DNA from: DATCRE01 sp964235605
GTDB lineage: Bacteria > Bacteroidota > Bacteroidia > Cytophagales > Cyclobacteriaceae
Assembly: GCA_964235605.1 (NCBI GenBank)
Contig: CAXSCR010000001.1
Location: 1-64,000 of the forward strand
Reading direction: 5' to 3'
Length of the DNA: 64,000 nucleotides
Shown here: positions 18,377-27,568 of the stretch, piece after piece
Layout of the letters: each line of letters opens with the position of its first letter
Numbering within the stretch: position 1 is the first letter of the stretch
The notes under the pieces: generated by a model
The model's input: only the letters and a program-made list of their open reading frames with translations
Database searches by the model: none
What the model was told of the DNA's origin: nothing
Translations under genes and position numbers: made by a program

Positions 18377-19810
18377 ATGGCAGAAACCCAAGAAAAATTG
18401 ACACTCCATTGGATTGATCTTATTTTTAATAAGCATCAAAAAAACATACAGCAACTTAGGCTCGACCCGATTGTTACCAGGAAATCAAGATTGCAAGCTT
18501 TAAGGTTATGGATACACGCTAACCGAACAGTTATTCATGCAGCCATGTATGCTGACTTTAAAAAACCTGCTGCTGAAGTTGATGGCACAGAGTTGTTTCA
18601 TGTACTAAGCGAAATAAAACTAGCCTGCGATAACATTACCAACTGGACTGAGCCGACAAAGGTTGACGCACCAGTTACCATGTTAGGAACGCGTTCATTT
18701 ATACAGTACGAGCCATATGGAGTTTGCCTTATCATTGCACCTTGGAACTATCCTTTCAGCTTATGTATTGGCCCACTCGTGTCAGCATTAGCGGCAGGTA
18801 ATAGTGTCATTATCAAACCGTCGGAGCTTACTCCAAACGTATCTGCCATTATCAAGAAATTAGCAGAAGATGTTTTTCAGAATGAAATAGTTTCTGTTTG
18901 TGAAGGAGGCCCAGACGTTTCGCAATATTTAATTAAGCTTCCCTTTGATCATATTTTTTTTACGGGTAGCCCTTCCATTGGAAAAATTGTTATGAAAGCT
19001 GCAGCAGAAAATCTTACTGCTGTCACTTTAGAACTAGGTGGAAAATCCCCAGCCATTATTACTTCCTCAGCAATAATAAAAGATGCTGCACAACGCATAG
19101 CTGTAGGTAAGTTTATTAACAACGGCCAAACTTGTATAGCACCAGACTATATTTTAGTTGATGAAAATGTAGCTTCTGCTTTTACGCAGGAACTGATCCA
19201 TCAAACCAAAAAAATGTTTACGGAAAATGATGAACCTTTTGAAGCATCAAATCATTATGCACGCATTGTAAGCGAGAAACATCTAATTCGACTAAATGAC
19301 TTGTTGAATGATGCGATGACTAAAGGTGCTAAGCTCGATTTTAGCGGTGAAGTAAATCTTAACAAACGATTCTTTCATCCAACTATACTAAGTCAAGTTT
19401 CTTCTGATTCACTTGTGTTAGAAGAAGAAATATTTGGCCCTATACTTCCCATAATAACTTATAAAACAATTGCTGAGGCCATAGACTTCATTAACAATAA
19501 ACCTAAACCCCTCGCACTTTATGTCTTTACAACCGAAAATAAAATTCAAAATAAAGTTTTAAACGAAACATCGTCTGGGGCAGTTTGCATAAATGATTGT
19601 GCGATACACTTCCTAAATCATAATTTACCTTTTGGCGGTGTCAGCAACAGCGGTATGGGCAAGTCTCACGGCTATGCGGGCTTTCTAACATTTTCGCACG
19701 CAAAGTCTGTCTTACGGCAACGAAACGGATTTACCTCAGTGCAAGCTTTTTATCCACCCTATACTTCTTTTAAACAAAAGCTGATGAACTGGTTTCTTAA
19801 ATTGTTTTAA
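18377..19810 (+). CDS. aldehyde dehydrogenase family protein (ALDH3-like)
   Basis: NAD(P)-dependent aldehyde dehydrogenase of 477 residues, the shorter class 3-like form. The catalytic cysteine is C253 in GQTCIAPDY and the general base E219 is in LELGGKSP. The N-terminal cofactor domain shows IIAPWNYPF and NSVIIKPSE, and the substrate domain has EEEIFGPILPI. The C-terminal hydrophobic stretch (PPYTSFKQKLMNWFLKLF) suggests membrane association, as in fatty-aldehyde dehydrogenases of this class. Predicted role: oxidation of medium/long-chain or aromatic aldehydes. It precedes the efflux operon by 72 bases on the same strand, but a functional link is only a guess. Confidence 0.9.
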   Translation: MAETQEKLTLHWIDLIFNKHQKNIQQLRLDPIVTRKSRLQALRLWIHANRTVIHAAMYADFKKPAAEVDGTELFHVLSEIKLACDNITNWTEPTKVDAPVTMLGTRSFIQYEPYGVCLIIAPWNYPFSLCIGPLVSALAAGNSVIIKPSELTPNVSAIIKKLAEDVFQNEIVSVCEGGPDVSQYLIKLPFDHIFFTGSPSIGKIVMKAAAENLTAVTLELGGKSPAIITSSAIIKDAAQRIAVGKFINNGQTCIAPDYILVDENVASAFTQELIHQTKKMFTENDEPFEASNHYARIVSEKHLIRLNDLLNDAMTKGAKLDFSGEVNLNKRFFHPTILSQVSSDSLVLEEEIFGPILPIITYKTIAEAIDFINNKPKPLALYVFTTENKIQNKVLNETSSGAVCINDCAIHFLNHNLPFGGVSNSGMGKSHGYAGFLTFSHAKSVLRQRNGFTSVQAFYPPYTSFKQKLMNWFLKLF

Positions 19811-19882
19811 AAGCAGGCTCAAGGATGAAGAGACTGTAGTATTTAAACCATTGAATTAAAAAATTGTTAATTGATTAGACGA

Positions 19883-21259
19883 ATGAATATAAGAATCATA
19901 ATAGTAGCACTAATCAGCAGCTTAACCCTACTTAAAATTAATTCAGCAGCTCAGAATTTAGTTTTACAGGCTTATATACAAGATGGTATCAAAAGCAATC
20001 TACAGCTGCAGCAAGAGCAACTCAGTTACGATAGAAGCCTACAGAATCTTCAACTAGCAAAAGCGCTGTTCCTTCCATACCTTTCCGCAAACACATCTTA
20101 CTCATGGGCACAAGGAGGGCGTAAGATAAGCATTCCGGTAGGCGACCTAATGAATCCAGCCTATCAAACTCTTAATACATTAACTGCCGATAGTCCTACA
20201 CCAACCTCCTTTCCCCACATAGAAAATGCGAGCACGCAATTTTTACCTAATGATTTTCATGATACAAAACTTCGTGTCATTCAAACCGTCTTCAATCCTG
20301 AAATCTATTTTAGTTATAAAGCACAAAAGGAACTTATAACTGTGCAGCAAGCACAAAAGAACGTTTATGAAAATGAATTAAAATACAACATCACATCAGC
20401 TTACTATCAATACCTTGAAAGCGTTGAGGCCACCAAAATACTAACACAAACGCATACCCTATTAAAAGAATTACTTTCCATAAACCAGAAATTGGTTGCC
20501 AACGATAAAGCAACAAAAGATGTTGTTCTTAATACGGATTATGAATTAAATAAAATAGAGCAGCAGCTGGAAGAAGCAGAGAAGAATAGTGCTATTTATA
20601 AATCATATTTTAATTTTTTACTTAATCGTGAACTGGCAGCAGACATACAAAAAGATACGTCTGCAATCAATGCCATTACATCATCGTATACATTAAAGGA
20701 GCTCACAACAACAGCGCTTAGCCAACGTCAGGAAATCAAACAAGCAGAAGGGGGACTTCAAGCCAACGAGCTGTTAGTATCATTAAGTCGAGGTAACGCT
20801 ATTTTACCAAAGATTAATTTGGTTGGTGATGCCGGCTATCAAGGAACGCAATACAAGTTTAGTGACGCGCAACGCTATTGGTTCTTTCAATTCAATTTGA
20901 GCTGGGACTTATTTAAAGGTGGCGAAAAGCAGGCAAAGGTGCAGCAGGCAAAAATCGACTATCAGATTACTGAAAACAAAATGCAACAATTGAAGAAGCA
21001 AATCGAACTCCAGGTTATTCAATCATATCACGAATTTAAAGCAGCACAACGTTCTTTCATTACTTCGCAAAGCGGCGTAAAGAGTACCGAGAAATCGTTT
21101 CAAATTATTCGTTCAAAATACAATGAAGGCCAGGCTATTATGCTGGAGTATTTGGATGCTGAAAACAAACTAACAACGGCTCGCATGACACTTGCTATTA
21201 ATACGTATGAGTTGCTCCGCAGAGAAGCGGCGTTGCAAAAAACCATTGCTAATTTATAA
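19883..21259 (+). CDS. TolC family outer-membrane efflux protein
   Basis: Outer-membrane channel of a tripartite efflux pump, 458 residues. A signal peptide (about 1-25) is followed by two TolC/OEP repeats made of long coiled-coil helices, for example about residues 150-245 and 335-450, ending in the typical LEYLDAENKLTTARMTLAI. The ATG at 19883 is preferred over an in-frame TTG at 19871 because it begins the signal peptide. It is the first gene of an operon with the adaptor (39 bases later) and the RND permease. Confidence 0.93.
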   Translation: MNIRIIIVALISSLTLLKINSAAQNLVLQAYIQDGIKSNLQLQQEQLSYDRSLQNLQLAKALFLPYLSANTSYSWAQGGRKISIPVGDLMNPAYQTLNTLTADSPTPTSFPHIENASTQFLPNDFHDTKLRVIQTVFNPEIYFSYKAQKELITVQQAQKNVYENELKYNITSAYYQYLESVEATKILTQTHTLLKELLSINQKLVANDKATKDVVLNTDYELNKIEQQLEEAEKNSAIYKSYFNFLLNRELAADIQKDTSAINAITSSYTLKELTTTALSQRQEIKQAEGGLQANELLVSLSRGNAILPKINLVGDAGYQGTQYKFSDAQRYWFFQFNLSWDLFKGGEKQAKVQQAKIDYQITENKMQQLKKQIELQVIQSYHEFKAAQRSFITSQSGVKSTEKSFQIIRSKYNEGQAIMLEYLDAENKLTTARMTLAINTYELLRREAALQKTIANL

Positions 21260-21298
21260 GCGTAAACCAATTTTGAAGGCTTACATAATTTATTTAAG

Positions 21299-22369
21299 AT
21301 GAAACGAATATTTGTTACCATGCTCTTGCCTATTATCATAAGCCGGTTTCTATTTAGCTGTGGAAAGCAAGAAGAAAAAACAGAAAAACAAGCAACTATT
21401 ATAGTTGATGAGTCTGCTGTCGCAGTTCAGCTTACTCCTGTAAAACATGGAAATTATAATCTTCCAATTGTAAGCTCAGGGTTGATAAGCACTGAAACAG
21501 AATCGACGCTATCATTTAAAACAGGTGGCATCATATCAAGAGTACTCGTAGATGAAGGTGAGAGCGTTACCAAAGGTCAGCTACTTGCGTCACTCGATCT
21601 TACTGAAATCGGCGCACAAGTTTCACAAGCAAAAAATAATCTTGAAAAAACAAAGCGTGATCTTGAACGGGGACAACGTCTATTCAATGACTCCGCAGTT
21701 ACGCTAGAACAAATACAAAATTTAGAAACTGCTTATGCGTTAGCCAACGAGAACTACACCATTTATTCATTTAACAAACAATTTGCTACTATCCGTGCCA
21801 CAACTTCCGGAAAAGTAATAAGGAAGTTTGCAAATGAAGGCGAGCAGGTACATCCAGGGGCACCTGTATTTAAAATAAACTCAGCCGCCCAAAATAATTG
21901 GATTGTGAAAATCGGTTTATCTGATGTAGACTGGGTACGTGTTCAAAAAGGCAATCGCGCCAAAATTACTTTCGATGCATATCCTGATTTAATCTTTGAT
22001 GGGGAAGTGAGTCTAGTCAACGAAGGTGCAGACCAAATAAATGGCTTATACCTCGTCGAAGTAAAAATAAAGCCGAACGGTAAAAAGCTAGCCTCGGGTC
22101 TTTTCGCCAAAGTTGAAATCATAACATCAACCAAACAATCACTTAACGGTATTCCGATTGAGGCATTAATAGAAGGCCATGGTAAGAACGCTTATGTATT
22201 TATTGCCAATGATGATCACAAGTCTGTGAAGAAAATACCCATCACTGTAGCTTATGTCACTGGTGATAGTGCTATTATTTCGAAGGGATTAGAAGATGTT
22301 AAAGAAGTCATTACATCAGGATCAGCGTTCTTAACAGAATTCTCCACCATTCACATCATAAAGAATTAA
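21299..22369 (+). CDS. RND efflux periplasmic adaptor subunit (membrane fusion protein)
   Basis: HlyD/AcrA-type adaptor of 356 residues that bridges the inner-membrane RND pump and TolC. The leader ends in a lipobox-like LFSC (about residues 18-21), so it is probably a lipoprotein. The split biotinyl-lipoyl domain is seen at TGGIISRVLVDEGESVTKGQLLASLD and at SGKVIRKFANEGEQVHPGA. The alpha-hairpin between them is short, with one coiled-coil pair about residues 105-150. A beta-barrel and a membrane-proximal domain follow. Order TolC, adaptor, permease with 39- and 12-base spacers supports one transcript. Confidence 0.93.
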   Translation: MKRIFVTMLLPIIISRFLFSCGKQEEKTEKQATIIVDESAVAVQLTPVKHGNYNLPIVSSGLISTETESTLSFKTGGIISRVLVDEGESVTKGQLLASLDLTEIGAQVSQAKNNLEKTKRDLERGQRLFNDSAVTLEQIQNLETAYALANENYTIYSFNKQFATIRATTSGKVIRKFANEGEQVHPGAPVFKINSAAQNNWIVKIGLSDVDWVRVQKGNRAKITFDAYPDLIFDGEVSLVNEGADQINGLYLVEVKIKPNGKKLASGLFAKVEIITSTKQSLNGIPIEALIEGHGKNAYVFIANDDHKSVKKIPITVAYVTGDSAIISKGLEDVKEVITSGSAFLTEFSTIHIIKN

Positions 22370-22381
22370 TCGTTAGCTGTT

Positions 22382-25300
22382 ATGAAGATTGCTGAATTCT
22401 CAGTTAAAAATTATCAATTCACACTGATTGTGTTTGTGCTATTATTGGTACTTGGAATGAATTCACTCTTCAACATGCCAAGAGGCGAGGATCCAGAAAC
22501 AGTCGCGCCATCATACACCATAATATTTGTATACCCTGGCACAAGCCCCTCTGATATGGAGAAGCTTGTTATTGATCCCGCCGAAAAAAGAATAAATGAA
22601 TTGGATGATATAAAACGTGTATCATCTACCATAAGTGATGGGTTAGCTGCTATTCGTGTTGACTACATACATGACTCTGATGAAGAAGAGAAGTATCAGG
22701 AGATGGTGCGAGAAATAAATGCGTTGCGCCTAGAATTACCACAAGATATTTATGACATCAATATTATTAAATTTTCTTCAACGGATGTAAGCATTCTTCA
22801 ACTGGCACTTCTATCCGAAACAGCGTCTTATAAAGAATTGGAGACCGCGGTTGAAAAGCTAGAAGATGACCTTGAAAAAGTAAAATCTTTAAAGAAAATT
22901 GAAACGCATGGATACCCTGAACAACAGGTACGAGTGTCTCTGAACTTAGAGAAAATGGCACATCAACATATACCGGTAAGCTATGTGATTAACGCGCTCC
23001 AGAGTGAAAATGTAAATATTCCGGGCGGAAGCATTCAAATGAATACGCGAAGGTTCAATGTAAAGACCAGTGGTGAGTACACTAATATTAATGAGATCAA
23101 AAATACAATTGTGTATTCGGCTAACGGAAAGATTGTCTACCTCAAAGACATTGCTGAAGTGGAGAATAATTTTCAAGATGAAACCCATCTTGTTAGACTT
23201 AATGGATATCGGGGAGTACTATTAACTGCTGCGCAGAAGGATGGACAAAACATCTTTAAGGTATCAGATCAAATCAATCCGATCTTAGAAAAATTTGTGA
23301 AAGACCTTCCACCAAATATCAAGCTTGTTAAGAATTTTGATCAATCAGTAAGCGTGTCAAAACGATTAACACGTTTTTCGAAAGACTTTCTTATCGCTGT
23401 ACTTCTGGTATCAATTACGTTGTTACCACTAGGCACGCGTGCCGCATTAGTTGTTATGATTTCAATACCGCTTTCAATCTTTACAGGTTTATTCCTGTTA
23501 GATTTTGCTGGATATTCTATTAATCAATTAAGTATAGTCGGACTGATTGTTGCGCTTGGTATTCTGGTGGATGACTCCATCGTTGTTATCGAAAATATAG
23601 AACGCTATTTACGTGCTGGCAAAAGCAAACGCGATGCATCAATAGAAGCAACCAAACAAATCGGTTTGGCTGTTGTGGGTTGTACCATTACACTGATCTT
23701 AGCATTTTTACCCTTGGTGTTTATGCCTGAGTCGGCTGGAGATTTTATAAGAAGCCTACCTATGGCTGTAATCTTTACGGTATCTGCATCTTTGTTTGTT
23801 TCCATCACCATCGTACCATTCTTATCTAGTCGCATATTAAAAACGCATCCTAATCCGGAAGGAAATATTTTTCTTCGCTTATTGAAAAAAGGAATTAGCG
23901 GTACCTATAGTAAAGTATTACATAGGGCACTTGCCCATCCCGTTATTACTTTGTTGGTAGCACTTTGTTTGTTTATTGGAAGCCTAATGTTATTCCCTGT
24001 TGTTGGCTTTAGTCTATTTCCAAAATCAGAAAAGCCTCAATTCTTAATTAATATTGAAACCCCGAACGGAACGAGTTTAAATGAAACAGATCGCGTCGCG
24101 CGGTATGTAGAAAGTGAACTAAGGAAAGAAGAAGACATAACCTATTTCACCGCGAATGTTGGCAAAGGAAATCCGCGAATTTATTATAATGTATTAGGCA
24201 AAAGTGAATCTACTAATAACGCACAGTTTTTCGTGCAGTTAAAAGATATGAAGCCTGAGTATAAGACGAAACTCATTGATAAGCTACGTATAAAATTTTC
24301 TTTTTATCCAAACGCTAAAATTGAGGTAAAAGATTTTGAGCAAGGCCCACCACTTGAAGCCCCTGTTGCTATCAGAATTTTCGGCGATAACCTAGATACA
24401 CTTCGTAGTCTTTCATTGCAGGTTGAACAGATCCTCAATAAAATGCCGGGTACTATTTATGTAAACAATCCGCTGTCAAGTCAACAAACAGATCTTCATG
24501 TAAAAATCAATAAAGATAAAGCGGGGTTGCTAGGCATACCGATTAGTGATATAGACAAAATGGTAAGACTTGGTGTTGCAGGACTTAATGTTGCCCAATT
24601 CTCCCCAGGAGAAGGCGAAGATGAAATTAATATTAATGTAACGCTGCCGCGTGAGCGGTCGGCGATGTATGATGTTTTCGATCGCTTGTTTATAAACTCA
24701 CTAACGGGCCAAGCTATACCCTTGAAACAAGTGGCTTCTGTTGAATTAGAAACTTCTCCTAACCTGATACGTCATTATGATAAAGCACGATATGCAACTG
24801 TTACGTCATTTGTAAAAAGTGGATTTTTATACGAAGATGTGAATAATCAAGTAATCAAAATACTTGATGTATTTCCTTTTCCAAAGGGGTATAACTATGT
24901 AGCTGCTGGCGAATTGGAAAATAAGCAGGAGTCATTTGGCGGTATGGGTACCATTGTTCTTATTACCCTTTTTGGATTCATTGCAGTGTTAGTACTTGAA
25001 TTCGGAACCTTTAAGAGTACACTAATTGTGCTTTCCGTAATTCCCTTAGGTATAATCGGTGCAATTTCAATGTTGTTGATTACGGGTAATCCACTATCCT
25101 TTGTTGCTGTTATTGGCTTGATTGCCTTAGTTGGTATAGAGGTTAAAAATTCAATTTTACTTGTAGACTTTACAAATCAACTTCGTGAACGCGGTGTGCC
25201 GTTAGAAGAAGCCATTGAAAAAGCTGGCGAAATTCGTTTCGTTCCAATCGTACTTACTTCACTTACAGCTATAGGAGGCTTAGTACCCCTGGCTATAGAA

Positions 25301-25456
25301 GGCAATCCGCTTTATTCTCCACTGGCCCTGGTGCTTATTGGCGGATTAATTAGCTCAACACTATTATCGAGGTTAGTAACACCTGTGATGTATAAATTAC
25401 TTCCACCAAGGGTAGAAGTTGTAGGAGAGCGGCCTGGTGATATCCCGCTTCATTAA
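22382..25456 (+). CDS. RND family efflux permease (AcrB/HAE-1 type)
   Basis: Inner-membrane proton-driven exporter, 1024 residues, with 12 transmembrane segments and two large periplasmic loops. The TM4 proton-relay pair is present as D397-D398 in VDDSIVVIENI, which points to drug/organic export (HAE-1-like) rather than heavy metals. Family signatures include PGTSPSDMEKLVIDPAEK near the N-terminus and GIEVKNSILLVDF in TM10. It works with the two preceding gene products. Substrate cannot be told from sequence. It is the last gene of the operon; about 100 noncoding bases follow. Confidence 0.95.
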   Translation: MKIAEFSVKNYQFTLIVFVLLLVLGMNSLFNMPRGEDPETVAPSYTIIFVYPGTSPSDMEKLVIDPAEKRINELDDIKRVSSTISDGLAAIRVDYIHDSDEEEKYQEMVREINALRLELPQDIYDINIIKFSSTDVSILQLALLSETASYKELETAVEKLEDDLEKVKSLKKIETHGYPEQQVRVSLNLEKMAHQHIPVSYVINALQSENVNIPGGSIQMNTRRFNVKTSGEYTNINEIKNTIVYSANGKIVYLKDIAEVENNFQDETHLVRLNGYRGVLLTAAQKDGQNIFKVSDQINPILEKFVKDLPPNIKLVKNFDQSVSVSKRLTRFSKDFLIAVLLVSITLLPLGTRAALVVMISIPLSIFTGLFLLDFAGYSINQLSIVGLIVALGILVDDSIVVIENIERYLRAGKSKRDASIEATKQIGLAVVGCTITLILAFLPLVFMPESAGDFIRSLPMAVIFTVSASLFVSITIVPFLSSRILKTHPNPEGNIFLRLLKKGISGTYSKVLHRALAHPVITLLVALCLFIGSLMLFPVVGFSLFPKSEKPQFLINIETPNGTSLNETDRVARYVESELRKEEDITYFTANVGKGNPRIYYNVLGKSESTNNAQFFVQLKDMKPEYKTKLIDKLRIKFSFYPNAKIEVKDFEQGPPLEAPVAIRIFGDNLDTLRSLSLQVEQILNKMPGTIYVNNPLSSQQTDLHVKINKDKAGLLGIPISDIDKMVRLGVAGLNVAQFSPGEGEDEININVTLPRERSAMYDVFDRLFINSLTGQAIPLKQVASVELETSPNLIRHYDKARYATVTSFVKSGFLYEDVNNQVIKILDVFPFPKGYNYVAAGELENKQESFGGMGTIVLITLFGFIAVLVLEFGTFKSTLIVLSVIPLGIIGAISMLLITGNPLSFVAVIGLIALVGIEVKNSILLVDFTNQLRERGVPLEEAIEKAGEIRFVPIVLTSLTAIGGLVPLAIEGNPLYSPLALVLIGGLISSTLLSRLVTPVMYKLLPPRVEVVGERPGDIPLH

Positions 25457-25533
25457 AGCTTGATTAATGTTTATGCATGTATTCATATCCAATGGCAGCG
25501 ATGAACTTTATTTTAACATAACCTTCTTGCGTG

Positions 25534-25541
25534 TACCTTCG
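25534..25541 (+). promoter_or_regulatory. candidate -7 element (TACCTTCG)
   Basis: One mismatch to TAnnTTTG, 17 bases before the nucleoid-associated protein gene. No firm -33 box, so the support is weak. Confidence 0.25.
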
Positions 25542-25558
25542 CGCGACTTAACTATGCT

Positions 25559-26605
25559 ATGATAGACGACGCTTCCGCAAACCTTGAAAAACTTTCTGTT
25601 CACCATATAGGTAATAAAATAAATGGTGAAGATTTAAAAATATCTAAATCAATGCTTCAAACTGCGGATAATGAGCTGAATGAATTGCTGATCAAATATT
25701 TCCTCTCCCCTTTCAACTCGGCAGAATATTATAATTTCACTTTTACGAATGGCGATTTTAATTTAAACCCACTCTATCACTTTGCTTCAGATATTTTTAA
25801 GAATGCGAAAAGCTTTCACGCTAACAGCATTCATATTGCAAAGCACCTCTTTGAAGTTTCAAACCACTCACAAATAAAGTCAGGCGATTTGTTTGTGGCC
25901 TACTTTTCTGATCTAACATTAAATAATAAGCTTGTCAATGCCATTGGCATATTTAAATCTGAAAACAGACAAGCTTTTTTAAAACTCGATAGAGCAAATA
26001 ATGATTTTGAATTAAATCATGATGAGGGAATTAATATTGATAAACTCGATAAAGGCTGCCTAATTTTTGAAACAGAAGAGGAGAAGGGCTTTAAAGTTTG
26101 CATCGTTGACAAGGCAAATAAATCTGTTGAGGCGCAATTCTGGAAGGAGAGTTTCCTTATGCTTCAAACTTGTAACGACGATTATCATCAAACAAAAGAT
26201 TTTCTTGACATTACAAAAAGCTATGTAACCAAACAACTTGCCGAAGAATTTGAAGTAAACAAAACTGACCAGATAGACATGTTAAACCGGTCTATGGAAT
26301 ACTTTAAGTCACGCGACAATTTTAATAAAAAAGAATTTGAAAAAGAGGTATTTCAAGATCCAGGTATTATAAAGTCCTTCAGAGAATTCGACGACAACTA
26401 CCGCATTGAAAACTCAATTGATCTCGAAGAGAGTTTTGAAATTTCAGTACAAGCTGTAAAAAAACAATCAATAATTTTTAAAAACATCCTTAAACTTGAT
26501 AAGAACTTTCACATCTATATACACGGCGATAAAGATCTGATTGAACCAGGGGTAGAAAAAGATGGGAGGAAATATTACAAAATCTACTTTGAAAAAGAGA
26601 GCTAA
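25559..26605 (+). CDS. nucleoid-associated protein (NdpA/YejK family)
   Basis: 348-residue member of the 37-kDa nucleoid-associated protein family. The family pattern is seen in the N-terminal ...LSVHHIGNKINGEDLKIS, the central SGDLFVAYFSDL and the TKSYVTKQL / MLNRSMEYFKSRDNF region. Length matches E. coli YejK (about 335). These proteins bind DNA in the nucleoid, but their role is poorly known. The downstream REC-Hpt gene starts 132 bases later, so co-transcription is possible but not shown. Confidence 0.85.
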   Translation: MIDDASANLEKLSVHHIGNKINGEDLKISKSMLQTADNELNELLIKYFLSPFNSAEYYNFTFTNGDFNLNPLYHFASDIFKNAKSFHANSIHIAKHLFEVSNHSQIKSGDLFVAYFSDLTLNNKLVNAIGIFKSENRQAFLKLDRANNDFELNHDEGINIDKLDKGCLIFETEEEKGFKVCIVDKANKSVEAQFWKESFLMLQTCNDDYHQTKDFLDITKSYVTKQLAEEFEVNKTDQIDMLNRSMEYFKSRDNFNKKEFEKEVFQDPGIIKSFREFDDNYRIENSIDLEESFEISVQAVKKQSIIFKNILKLDKNFHIYIHGDKDLIEPGVEKDGRKYYKIYFEKES

Positions 26606-26737
26606 GAGTTGGTGAACTATCTACGTGTTATGAATAAATACGCTAACGGTTCATTTTTTATAACTTCTGCTTTAATTCCGCTTTAAAATGTTGGCTCAAT
26701 TGAAAAGGATGAAGTATATTGAAAAAAACAACGTCCT

Positions 26738-27532
26738 ATGAGTACTGAAAATGCACAGTCGCAGCAGGATCTTAAAACCCTAAGGGTGATAATGGCCGAG
26801 GATGATAAACTGAATCAGGCCCTAGGCAAAGCACTTTTAAAAAAGATGGGCTGTTTCTATGAAATAGTTGATAATGGACGTATCCTCCTTGAAAAAATAA
26901 AAAACACCGCTTTCGACATTATTTTAATGGATGTCGAGATGCCTGAAGTGAACGGTTATGAAGCAACGAAAGTTATAAGAAATGAATTAGCTGCTCCATT
27001 ATCACAAATTCCCATTATCGCCGTTACGGCCCATATAAATGAGTTAGAAATAAAAAAGTGCCTTGACACTGGAATGAATGGATTCATTTATAAACCAATC
27101 AAGTTTGAAGAATTGATCTCTAAAATCAGATCCGTTTTGTCGGGTGATGTGGATGAAATTGTTGTTCCTAAAAAACCTTCAGAAGATGAAAACGAATTTA
27201 ATCTAAAAAGCCTTTACATTGCCTGTGGTAATAATCAAGTTACTGTTAAGAATATCATAAAAATATTTATTACCCAGAATTCAGGAAACATCAAGCAGTT
27301 GAAAGAGTTTATTCGTTTAGAAGATTGGCCCAATCTTAAAAACCTCTGCCATAAAATGAAAGCGGTATATTCGCTTATTGGCCTTCCAAAGGTTAAAATG
27401 TACTTGGAGGAAATGGAGGAGTCCTGCGCCAAAAATGATATTAATATTAGTAAGTTTGAGTCACACATAATGACTATTGAATTATTGCATACGGATGTCT
27501 TGCCGAAGCTTGAAGAAATATTAAAAAATTAA
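26738..27532 (+). CDS. response regulator with C-terminal Hpt domain
   Basis: 264 residues with two phosphorelay modules and no output domain. A receiver domain (about 17-140) has the acidic pocket AEDD, phospho-acceptor D65 in IILMDVEMP, and the conserved Thr and Lys in AVTAH and YKPI. An Hpt four-helix domain (about 155-264) has phospho-acceptor H205 in HKMKAVYS. This REC-Hpt arrangement looks like the detached end of a hybrid histidine kinase and would shuttle phosphate. The only other response regulator nearby is the next gene, 36 bases downstream, so phosphate transfer to it is a reasonable inference. No histidine kinase gene is seen within the window. Confidence 0.88.
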   Translation: MSTENAQSQQDLKTLRVIMAEDDKLNQALGKALLKKMGCFYEIVDNGRILLEKIKNTAFDIILMDVEMPEVNGYEATKVIRNELAAPLSQIPIIAVTAHINELEIKKCLDTGMNGFIYKPIKFEELISKIRSVLSGDVDEIVVPKKPSEDENEFNLKSLYIACGNNQVTVKNIIKIFITQNSGNIKQLKEFIRLEDWPNLKNLCHKMKAVYSLIGLPKVKMYLEEMEESCAKNDINISKFESHIMTIELLHTDVLPKLEEILKN

Positions 27533-27568
27533 ATAATAAAGAATTACATATAGTAGATCCTGGACGAA

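Noticed and set aside
18377..25456. Aldehyde dehydrogenase plus efflux operon as a novel detoxification system
   Set aside because: Same strand and close, but no conserved linkage can be shown from the sequence and both parts are common families; kept as separate ordinary genes.
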